A stretch of 24,145 nucleotides of DNA from Rhizophagus sp. LPA8_4_AMF (GCA_021464525.1 JADRCO010000960.1:1-24145), one strand, 5' to 3'; counted from the stretch's first letter, positions 9,701-21,260 are shown. A program made the numbers and translations. Notes: a model not told the origin generated them from the sequence alone.

Positions 9701-11589
9701 TTTATTCACACCCGTCTGACTTGAAGTATATTATGACATTCACACAAAGATTTTCGATATTTTAGAGGAATGTTCGTAATTTGAATAATCACCCTTTATT
9801 CCAAGAAAGCTGAAAATCGTGACTCTTATCTGGTCACATGCGATACCTATTTACTATTTGTCACGTGGTTATAATGCTGTCCAAAAATTACGATCACGAG
9901 ACATAGATGATGTCATTTCTGAAAAATTGAAAAAAAATTCGCTACTAGATAAATAATAACCATATATCTCATCTAAATGAGATATTGCATCATTTTTATT
10001 GATAATTAGTCATATTATAAAATTATCAATTTTTAAAGATGATATACTTACCATTTATGTACTTTTTGACAAATTTATACACGTATTTTATTATACTTTT
10101 TTATGATTATTGGAATTGAGAATAAAGAAAAAAGCCTTAACACATGAACACAAATAATTTGCTGAACATATTATTAAAATGGTGATAAGCTTACCTTTAT
10201 TATATTTATTAATTTGTTCGAACTTTAGAATTATAACACAATAGTAAATTAATAAATATATGATAATCTGTAATCTATTCTACCGGAATTTAATTTCCCA
10301 ATGTTTATTTAATTAATAATTTAAATTAAAAAAGAATAATATGTAAAAGAATTTTGGAATCGTACAACGCCACGTAATATATCCTTAATAGTATTAGACT
10401 ATAATAAGTGTTTCGCGTATAATAATCTATTTTATCGAATGTATGTATTATAGTATTTTTTAAAGATGTAGTATATATGCATGAATATATGTAGTGGGAT
10501 TCACGTTGTTCAAGTATAAAACTATTTCGAAAAATACAAAAACGGTAAATTTATTTGCATCTCTTAATTATATTAATTTTTATATGACATAATAAATTCT
10601 TATCAAAGAAAATTACAATGTATGTTATTTATATATTACAGTATATTATTATTCTATTATTCTAATTTAGAGTAAATAATGTATATATTATTGGGCATAT
10701 TGTAATTTGTAATACTAAATTCAATATTTTTAATGCATTAAATAGTAATGCCATTCCTAAAGCAGAATGATCATTGGATAGCTAACACATGATCAACAAT
10801 AACCTTAATTAGGTTTATCACAAAAATTGAGACAAAAAAAAAAAAAATTTTGGATTTAAATTTATATCTATCAAAACGCCGCATTAATAACGTGTTTTAC
10901 TGAAATATAATTTTTATTATGTCTTCCGCGAGCAATCGTATATATGTAAATTTTTTTTAAAAAAAAAAGGAGAGAGAAAGAATAAATTTACAACGTTATT
11001 TGTTTGTTGATCTGCACCAAATATAAGTCGTGCAATTCACGCTTGTAGTAGAAAGTTAATTAATGTTTTCGAAGAAACAAACCGGTTGTTTAGTAAATAT
11101 ATAGATATTTATTTTTTTTCTTTATTTTTTATTCTTTTTAACTATTAAATTGTTATAGTATTTTTTACTTAGTAATTACCATTGAATGTATTCTTATCTA
11201 GATGATACGTACTCTGTTTGGAGATGATCAACAAAAAAAAGTGTTGTGTAGTATTTTGCCCCGCTGTTTCATTACATACTCCGGATTTATATATATAAAT
11301 AAAATATATATATATATATATATTTCAAATTTTAATTTATTGTAAATTATACAACACAATTTATATACAACATTGGATGAAAATTTTTAATTGAGGCTTA
11401 TCTATATAATTAAAGTTATTGAAAGTTATTTATTTAATTGTTGCTAGTGAGGAATACAGTATACTAGTTTTTCTTTTTTATTTGTTTACTGATCCTTTTT
11501 CCTGTTTGTATTATTAATCTTATTAGTAATACTTGTTATTTATTTGATAATATATCGCGTAATATCATAAATTTCTGGTTTTTCTTACA
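9701..11589. other. Intergenic DNA with an outlying copy of the dispersed motif
   Basis: Mostly unstructured A+T-rich spacer. Around 11002-11040 the sequence TGTTTGTTGATCTGCACCAA followed by ATATAAGTCGTGCAATTCAC matches the dispersed motif at 6748-6776, suggesting another relic of the same duplication. A (TA)n tract lies at about 11299-11321. A slightly more complex patch at 9650-9930 holds two GTCAC(A/G)TG words (near 9834 and 9863) but no frame. Confidence 0.4.
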
Positions 11590-11815
11590 CTAAACTCATA
11601 AATTCCATCTAGAACTCATCGGGGACTGCCGAAATCAAAGAAGAAAGAACACATCGTGCTACAAACTTTAGAATTAAAAATTCTGTGATTATCGGTAGTT
11701 TTGCCCATTTTAATGGTACCAATAAGCGATTCGTATACCTCTTACTTGACTTATTTGTAGTTCTATTTGTTTCAATATTGTTCTTAAATGGCAAAACCTT
11801 TAAGACTATCAATCT
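11590..11815. pseudogene. Possible coding relic, strand undecided
   Basis: This patch is visibly richer in G+C than its surroundings and is open on both strands for about 67 codons. The plus strand, just after a CTAG at 11607-11610, reads NSSGTAEIKEERTHRATNF and continues to a hydrophobic stretch, stopping at TGA near 11816. The minus frame (11812-11609) begins at TTG and ends ...CVLSSLISAVPDEF. Neither strand has an ATG near its open end, so it would be an internal exon or a broken gene. No family recognised. Overlapping open frames on both strands are a common by-product of a true coding segment on one of them. Confidence 0.25.
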
Positions 11816-12395
11816 TTGAGATTAGAACCGGAGTTTATGATCCTATGACCTATATTTTAAATAATTATTAAATAAAAAAAAATTCTTGATTTATTTATTT
11901 TCTTTGTCGTATTTAATGAAAGAGTGGAACTTAGCTGCATTACTATTAATGATCAGAATTATATACTGTAAATTTATAGTATAAAATAAAAGTACTTTAG
12001 TACAATACCTATCTGCCAAATCAAGTTAGCGCATTTATATATTGTACACGCTGGCAAAATTTTTAGAGTTTGATGTAAAATTACACGATTTTTGAAGCGA
12101 CACACATACATATATTCGAAATTTATTTTATAAAATTTATTTTTTTATAATATTTTAACTACTTCAGCGTATTTACTTGGGAGTAATTATAATAAATAAA
12201 AATATTATAATTACAGTCCTTAAAAATTTTGTTAAATAATACATATAATTCTAAATAAAAAAAAAAAAAGAAACCCCATAAAGACTACTACTTCTCATAA
12301 TAATTGGTTTGTTTAATTATATACATATTTGTTGGGATCGCAAGAGAACATGTCTCACAAAAAATTGCACAACTGAATGCGAAGTATATTTTTTG

Positions 12396-12460
12396 TCATA
12401 TCCACTGTACATCTAAAATAAGACAAATAAACACATTAACATTTTTCTTTTTTTCTTAGG

Positions 12461-12499
<39 letters not shown>

Positions 12500-12794
12500 G
12501 TTTCTCACCTCCAAAATTTTTATTGTTTATAGCAAATTGTGTTCCGTGATAGAAATTATCTACTGTTTCGATTCCAGTAGTTTCTTGCAATGGTAATTTG
12601 GGCAACTGTTTGAGCATAAGATGATGCCTTTTTCTGTATTCTCTACTCATATTTCTCTTTAAAGGACTTTTAACAAATGTATCATTTCTTCTAGTAGGTC
12701 CGATTTCATTCGAATTGATAATTTGTGTAGCTTGAATTGCCGTTCCACGTAAAGAATCCGAAGTTGCGGTTTGTGGTAAATCTTGATTTTCCAT
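12396..12794 (-). CDS. Small basic protein, member 2 of the small-protein family (probable two exons)
   Basis: Exon 1 runs from ATG (12794) to 12509. I infer a splice at GGAG|GTGAGA (12509/12508) to TTATTTTAG|ATGTAC (12413/12412), giving a 17-nt second exon ending at TGA (12396), a 96-nt intron and a 100-residue protein ending ...NFGDVQWI. Without splicing, the frame runs into a (TA)n microsatellite and would end in a repetitive Tyr-Ile tail, so splicing is preferred. The basic middle (K46-R47 and R51-R56) and the motif LP (64-65)...V78-D79-N80-F81-Y82-H83-G84 align with the FFNG motif of the other two members, less closely than those two match each other. There is no signal peptide or membrane segment. 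TATATAAG (12832-12825 on this strand) lies about 31 nt upstream of the ATG. Function unknown. Confidence 0.55.
12464..12497. repeat. (TA)n microsatellite, about 17 units
   Basis: A pure alternating A/T tract. In the preferred model it lies inside the 96-nt intron of the small gene at 12396-12794, close to the donor. If the intron is retained it would be translated as repeated Tyr-Ile. Length variation between strains is likely. Confidence 0.85.
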
Positions 12795-12824
12795 AATTTA
12801 ATTTTTTTTTTGTGAAAGAAAATT

Positions 12825-12832
12825 CTTATATA
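12825..12832 (-). promoter_or_regulatory. Candidate TATA box of the small gene at 12396-12794
   Basis: TATATAAG on the minus strand, about 31 nt upstream of the ATG. In such A+T-rich DNA the word is common, and the short distance would leave almost no leader, so this is weak support. Confidence 0.25.
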
Positions 12833-15800
12833 AATTATTCGCAAAATATGATACGTAATATCCTAAACAAAAAATGTTATATTATATTTTTAAATTGAAG
12901 TGGATTAAATTCAATATAAATATAGAAAGTGAAAGATGTACTACTTACGATCGTGATGAATACGTTACGAAGAAATAATTTAGACGGTGTTTTTTTTATC
13001 GTAGCCGTATATATATTTAAAAAAAAAAAAGATTCAATAAAACTAGTACATTATTAGCTAATAACAAACAGACAATAAGTGTATTATTAAGCGCAGTTTT
13101 ATAATTGATTTACTTCATAGTGCATAGATATATATGTTAAAGTGGCAACTGATCGGAATACTTTAAGGAAAAAAAAGGAAAAAAAAAGGAATATATTTTT
13201 TTTTTCTAGATTGGTAAATTAATAAATAAAAAGGGCCGGTTTACTGTGATACTATGTTGTTTTTACACGTGTATTTTATAACTTAAAGTTGCCTGCTGTT
13301 GAACAATTGAACAATATCAAAGCATTATTTTTACTATTTCCGAATATCAAATCTTTCGGATTTCGGAGTATTAAAATCTCTCACCCATTTGATAATCAAA
13401 ATATTTACGATGAATACACTTACGGGTACACTGTTTTTCCTGTCCTTTATGTGGTTAATATAAAATATGTTATATCTTAATCTTCTTCTAATTAATCTAG
13501 AAAAAATTGATTGTTAATTAACGTAATGTATCATAGTTACATCATGATGATTAGTTCTTTTTCTTTAATTTCCTTTAATGGTTTACTATGTGTGGCCAAA
13601 TAGTAATTTAAATGGTAACTTTCTACCTTACAAGTTTCATTTTCATTCACGTAATGAAATACCGATATAATCCTTCTCAACAAAGTGTTTAAAATCAAAC
13701 TAATTCTGATGCAGATAACAAGGAAAAAAAAAGATTTCTTTAAATTTTATCATTTAAAGATGTACCGTATCTCCTCTTTTATACCATTTGAAGACAATTA
13801 TAATTATTATTTGTGAAATGAAGCTCGAATTTAATGAGGAAAATATAAATGTCTCCGATTTGTATGTGTTTATCTAAAGACAATTTATTATAATCTATAA
13901 TAATTCTAAGGAAAATTTTTCGATCACTTGATACTGTATAACCATATTTAGTTATATTTCAAAAGGCGCGCGTCGGATATCCGGATGACGGATAAACGTT
14001 CTTCATTGATACATAAACTGTGGCTTTGTTTATAATCTGCATATCCGCGGAAGGTATTATAGGGTTAGAAATAAGTTTTATAGTATGTCGACCAAAACAT
14101 ATAACCGATTTCAAGTGAAAAGGAGTATCGGAGTATCATAAAAACTTATATGTATCAAATTCTTTTGTTATTTCTTTTTTTTCTATTTACGAGTTTAGTT
14201 CTTTATGATAATCTAAATGTTTAATGTTGAAAATCACTAGTATTTCGAACTTACAGCTTGTAAATTTTCGAAAATATTTATCTACGCATTAGAAAGATTT
14301 ATAACGTACTTACCTGGTATTGAATTACATTATTTCCGGATTTGATGGAGCTGAAAATGGCATCACTTTACAACATTGCTATAAGTAGTAGACAATATTC
14401 TATATTATATGCAACATATTTAATAATATGAATGAATTGGGTCGAATTATTTTATTGTCGTACAACTTTCTGAAATTAGGATCTAGTAAATTGTTTAAAT
14501 GTGACAATGTGTAACATGTCTTTAAGAGTCAATTTTTAGTGAACATTTTTTAGTAGACATAAACTTGCATTATTTTTAGTTTCTTATGATTATAAAAACA
14601 AGGATATAGGACATCTATTATGCTTAGTTTTCAAACTTTACAAGAGGGATGAGTACAGGAATACAATCTATAAGGTCGATATGACGACGCTGCATGCGTT
14701 GATGCTGTGAATAAATAAATGAAGTTTTCGCTTTTTATTCAACGAACGAACCTCAAACCAAAAAAAAGGCCATACATTCAGTTGTTATTTTATTCTGTTA
14801 AAAGTTTGAATTATTATTGTTGGATTGCTTCAATTTATCAATATGTTGTACATCTTTATATCAGATATATTTTTTAATAGAGTTTCTTTACAAAATTAAA
14901 GATTTGTGAAAGATTTTTAGTCCATTTTATTATATTAAAAATTAAATCTATTTTAAATAAATTTATTTTAATGTTAAGTATAACGATATGGCATTGCATG
15001 TAATGTAAAATCATAATAACTATGTTTGTGGGGCGGGATTTGAGTTAATTGTATTAACTTGAACTGTACTTTACGTACAACGTAGCAAAAAAATTATATG
15101 CTTTTATTCTTTAGACAGACTTTAAATTTCTACATCTATAAATATTATTTTAGTAAGGAAAATCTAATGATGTTTTATAAACGAAAAGCAATGATTTTCT
15201 TTTTTAATAAAAAGAATTTTAATTTATAACTTACTACCTTTTATTGTATTTGATATTGAAATTCAGTAGCATATTACTACTCCGAATAATACATAATATT
15301 CAACTTAAAAGTTTATTACAATCAAGTAACGTATACAATAAACGTATTATTATTATGTAACGTAAAGAAAGTTTCGAGGTGTAAAATACTGGTTATATCG
15401 ATCACATACTTTACACTCACAAATATTACAGCAGGTTTACCGAGTACATATTTTCTGAAATCACATGTTGGATCAATAATATTTTTAAATATATAGGAAA
15501 AATATATAAACAATACATGTAGTGCATGTTTTTTTGTATCATAACAGAATTTTTAAATTAATTTAATTTATGAATTTTTTAATTACCATTTAACTGAATA
15601 AATAAAAGAAAACATTTATAAATTGTAATACTTATCAATTAAGATAAATTTTTACTAATGTTGTAATAGGATCACAATGAAAGATTTAAAGTTTTATCGG
15701 CAGGATTTATTGCTTAATGTTTTACATAATACAAATAAGTGATACAATATGTTTAAGTTAATCGACCGGTCAGATTGGTAATGAAAAATCATCATTATTA

Positions 15801-16139
15801 TCATTTGTTACTCAATTTTTTATAATCTTAGTTTCAGTTTGTTGTGTTTCATTTATTCAAAAATGTTTCATATAAAAATTTATCCGCATAACTCCTGATC
15901 TATGTAGTGCTACTAATCGACAGTCCAATGAAAATTTAATTTAACTCAGCCCAGACTTTATGATGTCATAAAATGTATATTTTTCGTTTCGCAAAATTAA
16001 TGACGCTAAACCATAAACACTTGTACCTTATATTGATTTCCAAATCGTACTAAATTTATTATAAATAATCAGAGAAAAGAGAAGATATCAAATTATATTA
16101 CTGTATTTATGCTAAATACTCAAGTATTCTGATAATAAA
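12833..16139. other. Long gene-poor spacer
   Basis: Several frames of 55-77 codons occur (for example 13250-13480 plus, 14540-14709 plus, 15322-15513 minus). At this base composition a number of that length is expected by chance, and none has a good ATG context. A 10-bp palindrome CGGATATCCG lies at 13974-13983, with further CGGAT/ATCCG words nearby (13981-14050), as in dispersed repeats. No RNA gene was recognised. Confidence 0.4.
13250..13480 (+). pseudogene. Possible exon relic, unknown product
   Basis: A 76-residue frame, open from a TGA at 13247-13249 to TAA at 13478-13480, has no ATG at its start. Its central part reads LPAVEQLNNIKALFLLFPN and IKSFGFRSIKISHPF, with leucine/phenylalanine spacing reminiscent of leucine-rich repeats of F-box-type proteins, which are abundant in Glomeromycotina. 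That resemblance is only by eye. The frame would need an upstream exon joined near TTAAAG|TTGCCT (13288/13289). Chance is a real alternative. Confidence 0.25.
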
Positions 16140-16560
16140 AGTACCAAAAAAGCTCGTTCAAGAATGGTATTTCAGTTGCTTTTTCGTTCTATAATCTCTA
16201 ATAATTACCTATCGAAAAGGTACATCCTGTGGTCCACTGAAGAGCCCCAAAATGAACCGTTTTCAATACTTTAATTTACTCGTACATTTTCTTATTTCCT
16301 GTCGAACCCGAACGTTTTTCGGATGTTCCGATTTATCCCCCTTGTATATAAAACTTTATTGGGAGCAATTACATTTCAAAATCCAAATACGCTAACCAAA
16401 AAGAATAAACAATGTTTAAACATTTGAAGATCAACTTATACCAGGTTTTTCCGGGAAAACTTAGTATAAAACACCTATCCCTATCATTTTCATTCACGTG
16501 AATTCCTGAAAATGGCCTGTTCTACAAAGTTACTTAAAGGAGGTGAAGAAGTTTAAAATT
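16140..16560. other. Higher-GC island with TATA-like word and three short frames
   Basis: This stretch is less A+T-rich than its surroundings. It contains TATATAAA at about 16345-16352 and three short ATG frames on the plus strand: about 47 codons from 16254, about 29 codons from 16412, and MACSTKLLKGGEEV from 16512. The last has a good AAAATGGCC context but stops after 14 codons. It could be the promoter and first codons of a gene destroyed downstream, or repeat DNA. No product can be named. Confidence 0.25.
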
Positions 16561-16991
16561 ATTGTTGAGTAACGTGATGTTAGAAATGCGCATCTGACTT
16601 AGAATAAATTTATTTTTTTATTAATAATTAATTTACAAATATTTATTGTGTAAATAGTAAATCATATGCCCTTTGCAAGATCAACGTTTAACCCAAAAGA
16701 TTATAGTTTGGTTACTTTATGCAAGAATTTTTCCGTTATTTAAAAGAAGGCAGCGTCGGAACATTATAAATCCGAAAAGATTTAATTGGAAAACAATGAG
16801 TTTCTGCGCCTTAACATATGCACTAGATTTCTAATAAATAATAATAATTTGTTTGGTTTTAAACTATAATACAACTTATTCTGCAATTTTATATTTCGTT
16901 TATAAAAAAATTAAAAACAATAATGATTTAATGTGTATTACTATGAACTTTTGTTGATTTAAAAATATTTGGAATAAAAATCATGGCGAGT

Positions 16992-17118
16992 ATTGCTAAA
17001 CGGTGATTGTCACCTGACCAGAATTAGGTTAGAATTTTGGGCAGAATTAAAAATGTCATGAAACTCTGCCCGTTAAGATTTGCTAATGCTGGTACGATGA
17101 GAATCACCTGTTAGTAAT
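16992..17118. mobile_element. Imperfect inverted-repeat element, about 127 bp
   Basis: ATTGCTAAACGGTGATTGTCA at 16992-17012 matches the reverse complement of 17098-17118 at 17 of 21 positions. The interior has GACCAGAATTA followed by GGCAGAATTA. The same ACCAGAATTA word occurs twice in the interior of the 121-366 element (about 239 and 258), hinting at related elements. There is no coding capacity and no clear target duplication. Confidence 0.35.
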
Positions 17119-18088
17119 GCCCAAAATAAAATGACAATCTTCGCCCGGTAATACGGTAACAATTTTTTTCGGATTAAATGTGATGTAAGAACCTAGGAGG
17201 GATCACTCTTATACCATAATTTCAGAATTTTTGGTGCAAAAATTGAAAATGTATTCAATTTGATATCAAATATCTGTAATAATAATATAATATATTAATG
17301 CGTAATTAATAAAAAAAAGAAATGATCTTAAAGAAATAAAGAAATAATTAATTTTGCTTTGCGTAATTTCAGTTAAATTTTTTTTTTGACAATTCATTTT
17401 TTTTTTGACAATTCAAAAGGGGCGTAAAAAATGTTAAGAAATGCATGCAAGAAAACCTTATATGTTTGTATTTTTAAATAACATAAAAATCAATTCATTC
17501 CAATTTTCAAATTAAACCAAAAAAAGTTAAGACGAATAAATATAAGTCAGCAGGTTTTATTTTTTTGGGGGGAAATTTCCAAAGTTCTAATAATAAGGAA
17601 TTCTTTTTTTTATCGACCAACATTATTAGCCCACTAATAGTTAATTAAAGAAACTTATTTAAGAAATTAAAAAGAAATTTCAAAAAGAAGTCATTGTTAT
17701 TGTTAATCCTTAAATGGGAATTATTATTAGGAAATTTTAAAAGAAATAAATTTCATTTGCTTGTCAAAGGTTTGACATTGTTAACCCTTATATGGTAACT
17801 TTTCCAGACCTACTTCTAATTCCGGCCGAACTTAACCATAATTCCGTTAGAGGGTTATCAAAATCAGTCATGATGTACGTAGCACCAAAAATTTTATGAT
17901 GTAAGATGATTGTAATCTAAAATTTAAAGGAATATTTCGTAATAGGGTCGTAATTATAAAATAATTAAGGATAATATAGGTAATAAATCCTTAAATTTTG
18001 TCACGCTCAATGGTAACAATGTGCGACATAAAATACAATTAAGGACTTGTAAAGCAATAGCTATCTATTTTTTATTTTTGTAATTTTT
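17119..18088. other. Intergenic spacer upstream of the tetraspan gene
   Basis: Holds a tandem pair of TTTTTTTTGACAATTCA (about 17381-17415), two related TTGTTAA(C/T)CCTTA(T/A)ATGG words (about 17700 and 17778), and a degenerate CCGGCC-type repeat piece at 17819-17850. No gene was recognised. Confidence 0.45.
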
Positions 18089-18096
18089 TATAAATA
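18089..18096 (+). promoter_or_regulatory. Candidate TATA box of the tetraspan gene
   Basis: TATAAATA at 18089-18096, about 70 nt before the ATG at 18167. Position and orientation fit a fungal TATA element with a short leader. The word is common in A+T-rich DNA. Confidence 0.4.
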
Positions 18097-18166
18097 CCGT
18101 AATAATTTTTTTGCCGAATTAAATAATAAATAATTTTATTTATTTAATAACTTTAACGCACTCAGA

Positions 18167-19018
18167 ATGGCCATAAACAAGTGTTGTTGGTGTATTCCGT
18201 TAAGAATTGGAGTAATAATCATATCGATAATATGGCTTGTAAGTTTTTCAATTTTAGTAAATTGTACATTTATAATGCTTTTTTTTAATAAAGTACTTCG
18301 AAATTATCTTTACATAGTTGTTTGGAGCTTATCAAACTATAAAAGGTATTACTAGTCTTATCATAACAATACCAAATAATGGAGTATTCTCGGTTGGATT
18401 GTTCCAAAATCTTCGTGCATTTATTATTGTATCAGTTATTCTTTACGCATTAGTTACAATTGGTGCAGCATTTGGATTAATCGTTGTGTCTTGTGCAGTA
18501 CGTAATAATGATATAAATTATAGTAACGTTATTTTATTTAAAAAACTTACTGTTAAATTAATTTTCTGATTTTTTTTATTTAGGATACACCTAGAATGGT
18601 GTCAATATATTCTAAAATAGCTTATTTAATCGCAGCAATTCAAATTATAAGTAATATATTAGACATTGTTGCTATTGCTCTATTAAATAAGGAAATGAAG
18701 AAAATGTGTTCCCAATTTTCACAGGGATTTTTATCTAATAGTCAATTTCACAAACAAGTTGCCAATGATGCATGCTCTACAATTAATAATTTTTCATCAG
18801 CATCATTAGTATATGTTATTATTATTACTATTATTGTAACAATTTTTGTGGTATGTGAAAAAAATTCTTTATTATTGTAAAAAAGAACATTTTAATCAGA
18901 AGAAATAATTTCTTTTTTTATTATGATATAGGTATACTTTGCTATTATAATTTCAGCTTATGCGCGTAGAAAAAGGGAACAAGAGGATGCTGAAAAAGCT
19001 AATCCACCGTACTATTAA
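18167..19018 (+). CDS. Small tetraspan membrane protein with C-terminal PPxY motif (four exons)
   Basis: Four exons, 18167-18238, 18318-18497, 18584-18850 and 18932-19018, all in phase 0, encode 201 residues. The introns (79, 86 and 81 nt) begin GTAAGT, GTACGT and GTATGT and end in ATAG, TTAG and ATAG. The protein starts MAINKCCWCIPLRIG. It has four hydrophobic segments at about 13-30, 58-82, 96-118 and 159-183. The loop between segments 3 and 4 (119-158) carries Cys126 and Cys148, which could pair. The tail has a basic RRKR stop (185-188), an acidic stretch and the terminal NPPYY. The cysteine-rich N-terminus, four-helix layout and tail PPxY resemble LAPTM-type endolysosomal proteins, whose PPxY motifs bind WW domains of NEDD4-class ubiquitin ligases. 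Here that role is inference. An AATAAA signal was not obvious nearby. Intron placement is well supported because each join continues a hydrophobic segment. Confidence 0.85.
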
Positions 19019-20907
19019 GATTTTGATTAAATCTTTGTATAGTGTTCAATTGCGTAGCATTAATTTGTAAGTTCAATTGAAAAGTATGTGATCTTAATAC
19101 TGCGGTTGATAGAGAAATTTTCTTACATGCTAGATTAAATCAATCATTTAAAATTTTTATTCTAAAATTTTTATTATTTATCATATAATTCAAATATCAA
19201 TATATGTTAAATATAAATATTTTTATTAAAATCGTACACTGTCACCTATTTTTAATTGTGTAACGCTACCATGAAAATATTAAACCCGCTAACGCCCGGC
19301 TCATCGGCTAGTTTGTTTTTACTTTCCATATCAATTATATATTATTCGAGAGAAAAATAAGAGCAATTCATATAAAATCATGTCAAACATTTTATCTTAT
19401 TCTTTTTTCTCTTGAAAGAGCTAACGTTTTATTTTTTGTAACGACTAACGAGACATCTATAGTTCACTTATCATTTGTGATGTGACAATTGTGACATGCA
19501 TATGTCACACCACAAAATATATTCGCTGATATATATCACGTGAAGTATCTTTGTGACAACTCAAAAAAAAATCCTAGTTCCTACTTTTAGGATATATTTC
19601 TACATGGAAAAGATTAGGCATTGTAAATCATTTTTGCCAAAACTGAAAAAGAATGTAAATCAAGAGTGAATAAAGTTATTAGTATCACAAATAAGAATGA
19701 TTATCAAATACCGGTTTTGAATGGTTACATTTGTAGTTTTAAATATTTTGTCACGCGGCTTTACAGTATTATTCCGTTTGGGTCAAAAAAACACAAAATT
19801 GGGATTAATTAATCACGCGACCTTCAACAAGAATGAAAACATAACTCCTTTGTAAAACAAATAAATTTGTTTTAAAAGGATTCTTAATAACGTTATTTTC
19901 AATTTTTCATAGACCCATTCTAAAGAATGGCTTTAATTTGATATTTCAAGATCTTTTTTTAATACAAACGGAATGGAAAAGAGGAGCTTTTTTATAATAG
20001 ATGGTATTTTTGTTGATTTTCTCCTGAAATTTATAAACTTTTTGATACCAAGTAATAAACAAAGAGAATAAACAAAGAGAACATATGATTGAGCAGTAAT
20101 AATTTCCTTTCTATTATCTAAAAATCAGGAAATATTTATAAAACTAACGTTAAAATGTTTATTTATTTCATTTTTTTTATATGTGCACTTTATCCGTTAT
20201 CTCAACTTTAACATATGTGGCCGCCGCCTGAGGATTCAGTTACCAATAATAGAATTATTAGAGTTTTAAGGTATCATGTTCGGATCTTCTGGCTATTTGA
20301 ATCCGTAAAAAAATAAAATGATTTTATTTCTAGGGAGTGAGAAAAAAATTATTTATGTGAATGAGATAAATACATTAAACATATTAAGCATACAGTACAT
20401 ATAATCATTTGTTTTATTTTGTAAAATTGAATTGAAAACAATGTTGCACAAATTTGTTATACGAATTTTGTATCATATAATAAATAATGTTTCACTATTT
20501 GTTGCTTATCAGTAATATAATAACTCATAATTAAAACTATACTTGGAATTTTTCAAATGTTAAGATGTGAAATAAATGAGCGCCGGCGTGGTTCGATTTT
20601 ATTAACAATCTCATGTAACACGATGGCGATGCCTTTTTTGCAAAATTTCACCAAAAAATATGTACGCCCCAAAAATTATGTACTATATATATTATGTACT
20701 TATATTTGTATATAATTATCCGATTATAAAATTTAATGATACTTTTCCCACAGTATGAATATATAAGTTAATATACCACTCAAAAGTGAACCTTCTGGCA
20801 TATAACCAAATCAAATAAATCAAATGATCAATTATATATATTATATATTTATCTATCTATCTGACCGACGGATATATTAATATACTATATTACATAGTAT
20901 ATATTGC
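19019..20907. other. Intergenic spacer
   Basis: No coding frame stands out. TGTGACA-type inverted repeats lie at 19474-19516 (listed separately). A direct repeat of AATAAACAAAGAG occurs twice in tandem near 20053-20080. A G+C patch (GCGCCGGCG) occurs at 20580-20588, and three ATCT units at about 20850-20861. The GGTTCGATTTT at about 20590 resembles a tRNA B-box but lacks a matching A-box or acceptor stem. Confidence 0.45.
19474..19516. repeat. Inverted repeat of TTTGTGATGTGACA
   Basis: TTTGTGATGTGACA at 19474-19487 matches the reverse complement of 19503-19516 at 13 of 14 positions, with a 15-nt loop. An alternative inner stem, TGTGACAT paired with ATGTCACA across GCAT, overlaps it. A further TTTGTGACA lies at about 19550. 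This could be a transcription-factor palindrome array or a small element end. Confidence 0.55.
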
Positions 20908-21105
20908 ATGTTTAAAAAATTATGTTCGATATACTGTAACGTAGTTTTTATAATTAAATCAATTATGGCCACATTATTATACATAAATATCGATATTACC
21001 TTAATTGATTCGTACCGTATTGTTACTTGTAAGTCGTTTTTATTTATTATCATTATCATTGTGATAATAATATTGTATTTTATGGACTTTTTTACATTAC
21101 AGAAG

Positions 21106-21115
21106 TATATAAATA
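21106..21115 (+). promoter_or_regulatory. Candidate TATA box of the small gene at 21261-21512
   Basis: TATATAAATA lies about 146 nt before the ATG at 21261 and is followed by a T-rich leader ending ACACAAAAATG. Confidence 0.35.
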
Positions 21116-21260
21116 CATGCATAAAAACTTTTCTTTTATTACGTTCTCTTATTTTTTTTTATACCCCCATAAAATACAAGAATTTTATGCAAAAAAATTT
21201 TTATATTGTCGGTTCAGTCGTTAATTTCACTTTTTTCTTCTAAGTAAATAATACACAAAA

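Noticed and set aside
12659-12844. 61-codon minus-strand frame
   Set aside because: Overlaps the small basic gene in another frame, starts at a non-ATG-like context and is Lys/Ile-rich.
14540-14709. 56-codon plus-strand frame ending MTTLHALML
   Set aside because: Looks somewhat protein-like, but frames of this length are expected by chance many times in this window and it lacks an ATG at its start.
15322-15513. 63-codon minus-strand frame
   Set aside because: No ATG start, no recognisable motif, and length within chance expectation.
20580-20605. Possible tRNA B-box (GGTTCGATTTT)
   Set aside because: No matching A-box, anticodon stem or acceptor stem could be laid out around it.
20908-21243. 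111-codon plus-strand frame and its antisense partner at 20877-21122
   Set aside because: Almost entirely Ile/Phe/Leu/Tyr from A+T-rich DNA; it occupies the promoter and leader region of the small gene at 21261 and overlaps the candidate TATA word.
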